A program made the translations under genes and the position numbers. Below are positions 5,955 to 8,376 of a stretch of 8,376 nt of DNA, piece after piece (within the stretch, counting starts at the first letter, position 1; every line of letters begins with the position of its first letter). This stretch comes from Mycobacterium sp. (GTDB lineage Bacteria; Actinomycetota; Actinomycetes; Mycobacteriales; Mycobacteriaceae): assembly GCA_023264755.1 (NCBI GenBank), contig JAHFVB010000206.1, forward strand, positions 1 to 8,376, in the 5' to 3' direction. The notes under the pieces were generated by a model. That model worked only from the letters and a program-made list of their open reading frames with translations. It had not been told where the DNA came from and made no database searches.

Positions 5955-6014
5955 CGATGCGCAATGGATGGACAATCCGGCCCGCGTAAACCTTGCTCCG
6001 ACCGCATTTCTGCT

Positions 6015-6020
6015 GGAAGG
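6015..6020 (+). promoter_or_regulatory. Shine-Dalgarno of narK (GGAAGG)
   Basis: GGAAGG lies 6 nt before the ATG at 6027. This decides in favour of that start over the in-frame ATG at 5964, which lies inside the control region and would add residues unlike the family N terminus. Confidence 0.8.
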
Positions 6021-6026
6021 GCCATC

Positions 6027-7451
6027 ATGTCGATATTGACCCGGGACCGAAACATCGATCACTGGGATGCCGAGGACGTCGCCGCTTGGGACTCAGGTGG
6101 AGCGAAGATCGCCAAGCGCAATCTGATTTGGTCCATCATCGCCGAGCACGTGGGCTTCTCGATCTGGTCCATCTGGTCGGTGATGGTGCTGTTCATGCCG
6201 CAGAACGTCTATGGGATCGATCCGGCGGGCAAGTTCTACCTGGTCGCCGTGCCGACGCTGGTCGGTGCCTTCATGCGCATCCCGTACACGGTGGCGCCGG
6301 CCAAGTTCGGGGGGCGCAACTGGACGATCGTTAGCGCGCTGCTGCTGCTGATTCCGACGTTGTTGACGTTGTGGGCCATGAGTTCTCCCGGGACGTCGTA
6401 CACCACCTTCATGGTGGTCGCGGCCTTCGCGGGCTTCGGCGGTGGCAACTTCGCGTCGTCGATGACGAACATCAACGCCTTCTACCCGCAGCGGTTGAAG
6501 GGCTGGGCGCTCGGCTTGAACGCGGGCGGCGGAAACATCGGTGTGCCCGTCATCCAACTGATCGGGCTGCTGGTGATCGCCACGGTCGGCAACACCGCGC
6601 CGCAAATCGTGTGCGCCGTCTACTTGGTGTTGATCGCGCTGGCGGCGCTGCGCGCGGCGCTGTTCATGGACAACCTGCGCAACCAGAAGTCCAACCTGGG
6701 AGCGCTCGGGGAAGCGTTGCGCTACAAGCACTCCTGGGTGATGAGCTTCCTCTACATCGGTACGTTCGGTTCGTTCATCGGGTTCTCGTTCGCCTTCGGC
6801 CAGGTGCTCCAGATCAACTTCCTCGCCGGTGGGGACACCGCCGCGCAGGCTGCGCTGCATGCCGCCCAGATCTCCTTCCTCGGTCCGCTGCTCGGCTCGA
6901 TCACCCGGCCGTTCGGCGGCAAGCTGGCCGACCGCATCGGCGGCGGACGGATCACGCTGTACACGTTCGTCGCGATGATGTTCGCCGCGGGCATCCTCGT
7001 GGTGACGGGCATGATCGACGACAGTACGAAGGGCGCACCGACCGGTGGCCAGATGACCGCCTACGCGGTCGGATTCATCGTATTGTTCGTCCTGTCCGGC
7101 ATCGGCAACGGTTCGACCTACAAGATGATCCCGTCGATCTTCGAGGCCAAGGCGCAAGACAAGGACGGCTGGACGGCAGACGAGAAGGCGGCTTGGTCGC
7201 GCCGGATGTCCGGGGCGCTCATCGGATTCGCGGGCGCCGTCGGTGCGCTGGGCGGCGTATTCATCAACGTGGCGCTTCGGATGTCCTACAACGGCGCGGC
7301 CAAGTCGGCCACCAGCGCGTTCTGGGTCTTCCTCGCCTTCTACGTGGTCTGCGCCATCGTGACGTGGTTCGTCTTCCTGCGGATGCAGTCGGTGCGGGCG
7401 GTCACCGGTGAACACGTCGGTAGGGCGCCGCAAGCCGTCGGAGCCGGCTGA
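6027..7451 (+). CDS. narK: Nitrate/nitrite porter, NarK/NasA-type major facilitator
   Basis: This is a 474-residue, 12-helix-type membrane transporter importing nitrate (or exchanging nitrate and nitrite) across the cytoplasmic membrane. Both nitrate signature segments are present: GFGGGNFASSMTNI (136-149) continuing through GLNAGGGNIG (163-172), and GIGNGSTYKMIPSIF (358-372). The two arginines that bind the anion in NarK proteins are probably R84 (FMRIPY) and R294 (TRPFGG). The hydrophilic N terminus (about residues 1-30) is cytosolic; the family-typical charged segment at 373-393 precedes the last helices. GGAAGG 6 nt upstream fixes the start. It is followed 13 bp later by a nitrate reductase gene and divided from the nirB operon by a shared control region with GlnR boxes, so uptake for assimilation is the likely role. 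Mycobacteria carry several NarK paralogues and I cannot say which number this is. Confidence 0.95.
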   Translation: MSILTRDRNIDHWDAEDVAAWDSGGAKIAKRNLIWSIIAEHVGFSIWSIWSVMVLFMPQNVYGIDPAGKFYLVAVPTLVGAFMRIPYTVAPAKFGGRNWTIVSALLLLIPTLLTLWAMSSPGTSYTTFMVVAAFAGFGGGNFASSMTNINAFYPQRLKGWALGLNAGGGNIGVPVIQLIGLLVIATVGNTAPQIVCAVYLVLIALAALRAALFMDNLRNQKSNLGALGEALRYKHSWVMSFLYIGTFGSFIGFSFAFGQVLQINFLAGGDTAAQAALHAAQISFLGPLLGSITRPFGGKLADRIGGGRITLYTFVAMMFAAGILVVTGMIDDSTKGAPTGGQMTAYAVGFIVLFVLSGIGNGSTYKMIPSIFEAKAQDKDGWTADEKAAWSRRMSGALIGFAGAVGALGGVFINVALRMSYNGAAKSATSAFWVFLAFYVVCAIVTWFVFLRMQSVRAVTGEHVGRAPQAVGAG

Positions 7452-7464
7452 TCGAGATGCCTCG

Positions 7465-8376
7465 ATGACGACCCAGACCACGCGGACTGCGTGTTCGTAT
7501 TGCGGGGTCGGCTGCGGGATCTCGGTAGAGACCCGGGCCGACCCCGCTACGGGTGTGCCCGTGATCGCCCGGGTGTCGGGCGACCGGTTGCACCCCACCA
7601 ACTTCGGCAGGTTGTGTACGAAGGGCGCCACTCACGCGGAGTTGATGCGGGCCGACGAGGGCCGGTTGACCACGGCGCTGCTGCGGTCGTCGCGCGATGG
7701 CGACTTGGCGGCCGTCGCCGTCGACGACGCGGTGGCCGAGGCCGGACGCCGGCTGCGCGCCATCATCGACGAGCACGGCCCCGACGCGGTCGCGCTCTAC
7801 GTGTCGGGCCAGATGTCGATCGAAGCGCAGTACGTGGCCACCAAACTGGCCAAGGGCTTCGTCCGAACCGTGCACATCGAATCCAACTCACGGCTGTGCA
7901 TGGCCAGTGCCGGAACCGGTTACAAGCAATCGCTGGGCGCCGACGGGCCGCCGGGCTCCTACACCGACTTCGACTGCACCGACCTGTTCTTCGTGATCGG
8001 CTCGAACATGGCCGACTGCCACCCGATTCTCTACCTGAGGATGGCGGACCGGCTCAAGGCCGGGGCCAAGCTGATCGTGGTCGATCCCCGTCGCACCACC
8101 ACCGCCGAGCACGCCGACCTGTTTCTGCAGCTCAAGCCGGGCACCGACCTCGCCCTGCTCAACGGCATCTTGCACCTGCTGGTCTCCAACGGGGACATCG
8201 ACGAGGAGTTCATCGCCGAGCACACCGAGGGCTGGGCGGGCATGCCGGAATTCCTGGCCGACTATCCGCCAGACGTGGTGGCCGGCCTCACCGGCCTGTC
8301 CGAGGCCGACATCCGCACTGCCGCAGCGATGATCGCCGAGGCCGGCGAGTGGATGTCGTGCTGGACCATGGGACTC
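7465..8376 (+). CDS. Assimilatory nitrate reductase, molybdopterin (Mo-bisMGD) catalytic subunit; 3' part outside window
   Basis: There are 304 residues of an enzyme that reduces nitrate to nitrite; the frame runs off the right edge. The N terminus has the [4Fe-4S] ligands C10-x2-C13-x3-C17 and C51, followed by K53, which in this family sits between the cluster and the pterin. The Mo-coordinating Cys is in SNSRLCMASAG (C145), followed by the NasC/NarB/NapA-type segment GPPGSYTDFDCTD, then GSNMADCHPIL and VVDPRRT (pterin dinucleotide binding). There is no twin-arginine signal, so it is cytoplasmic and assimilatory rather than periplasmic NapA. The ATG at 7465 is 13 bp after the narK stop; the Shine-Dalgarno is weak (GAG). 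Close relatives are NasA/NasC/NarB and formate dehydrogenase alpha subunits. The narK and nirB neighbours strongly favour nitrate reductase. Its electron donor is not visible here. Confidence 0.92.
   Translation, partial: MTTQTTRTACSYCGVGCGISVETRADPATGVPVIARVSGDRLHPTNFGRLCTKGATHAELMRADEGRLTTALLRSSRDGDLAAVAVDDAVAEAGRRLRAIIDEHGPDAVALYVSGQMSIEAQYVATKLAKGFVRTVHIESNSRLCMASAGTGYKQSLGADGPPGSYTDFDCTDLFFVIGSNMADCHPILYLRMADRLKAGAKLIVVDPRRTTTAEHADLFLQLKPGTDLALLNGILHLLVSNGDIDEEFIAEHTEGWAGMPEFLADYPPDVVAGLTGLSEADIRTAAAMIAEAGEWMSCWTMGL

Larger units (their letters stand above)
5847..6026. promoter_or_regulatory. Divergent control region between the nirB operon and narK
   Basis: These 180 bp separate two outward-facing operons. 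They hold a perfect GlnR-type box near the nirB-operon side (5862-5877), a GC-rich inverted repeat (5908-5930) and a second GlnR-like box (5939-5954). That second box overlaps a TTGACA hexamer at 5939-5944, and I see no good -10 at 17-18 bp from it. A weak -10-like TAAACC at 5987-5992 would place the second box about 50 bp upstream of a narK start site near 6000. On the minus strand TATCCA at 5900-5895 is an equally weak -10 candidate. Exact start sites cannot be called from sequence. Confidence 0.6.

Noticed and set aside
5485..5964. N-terminal extension of the nirB frame up to base 5964 (160 more codons)
   Set aside because: The stretch overlaps the small gene in another frame and the control region. 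NirB proteins begin at the FAD motif, which is right after the ATG at 5484.
6093..7631. Long minus-strand open frame opposite narK
   Set aside because: Its composition is biased to Arg, Asp, His and Gln, and it runs through the narK-nitrate reductase junction; it is a shadow frame.

Overview
This window looks like chromosomal DNA from a high-GC actinobacterium, most likely a fast-growing mycobacterium (Mycolicibacterium-like). The reasons are GC-rich third positions, a textbook mycobacterial SigF-type promoter, GlnR-type operators, frequent ATGA stop/start overlaps, and the family make-up (TctA transporter plus UspA, DUF1206, NirB with a small Rieske partner, NarK/NasA and a molybdopterin nitrate reductase). 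The genus is inferred, not proven.

Left block (1-2639, plus strand): the 3' nine-tenths of a tripartite tricarboxylate transporter large membrane subunit (TctA family; its start lies before the window), overlapped by ATGA with a single-domain universal stress protein. After 75 bp follows a six-helix DUF1206 membrane protein. That short gap contains a near-perfect SigF promoter whose predicted transcription start falls on or just before the DUF1206 ATG, so the message is probably leaderless and stress-controlled.

Right block (2644-8376): a divergent nitrate/nitrite assimilation locus. On the minus strand, in transcription order, are a 120-residue protein I do not recognise, nirB (NADH-dependent sirohaem nitrite reductase, coupled to it by TAATG), and a small Rieske [2Fe-2S] protein in the nirD position. 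On the plus strand are a NarK/NasA nitrate-nitrite porter and the first 304 residues of an assimilatory Mo-bisMGD nitrate reductase. Together they would import nitrate, reduce it to nitrite and reduce nitrite to ammonium. The 180-bp divergent control region holds two GlnR-like AC-n9-AC boxes, one a perfect match to GTnAC-n6-GAAAC, which fits nitrogen-limitation control by GlnR.

The least expected structure is at the nirB/nirD junction. A 32-bp unit (29 bp identical between copies) is tandemly duplicated there, and it creates two 11-codon mini-ORFs between nirB and the Rieske gene. Each junction in the chain (nirB to mini-ORF 1, mini-ORF 1 to mini-ORF 2, mini-ORF 2 to Rieske gene) is an ATGA stop/start overlap. 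The last two starts each have a purine-rich Shine-Dalgarno sequence 5 nt upstream, supplied by the repeat itself. It looks like a portable translational-coupling module. No rRNA, tRNA, CRISPR array, insertion sequence or phage gene is visible, and no stretch over 300 bp lacks a gene.
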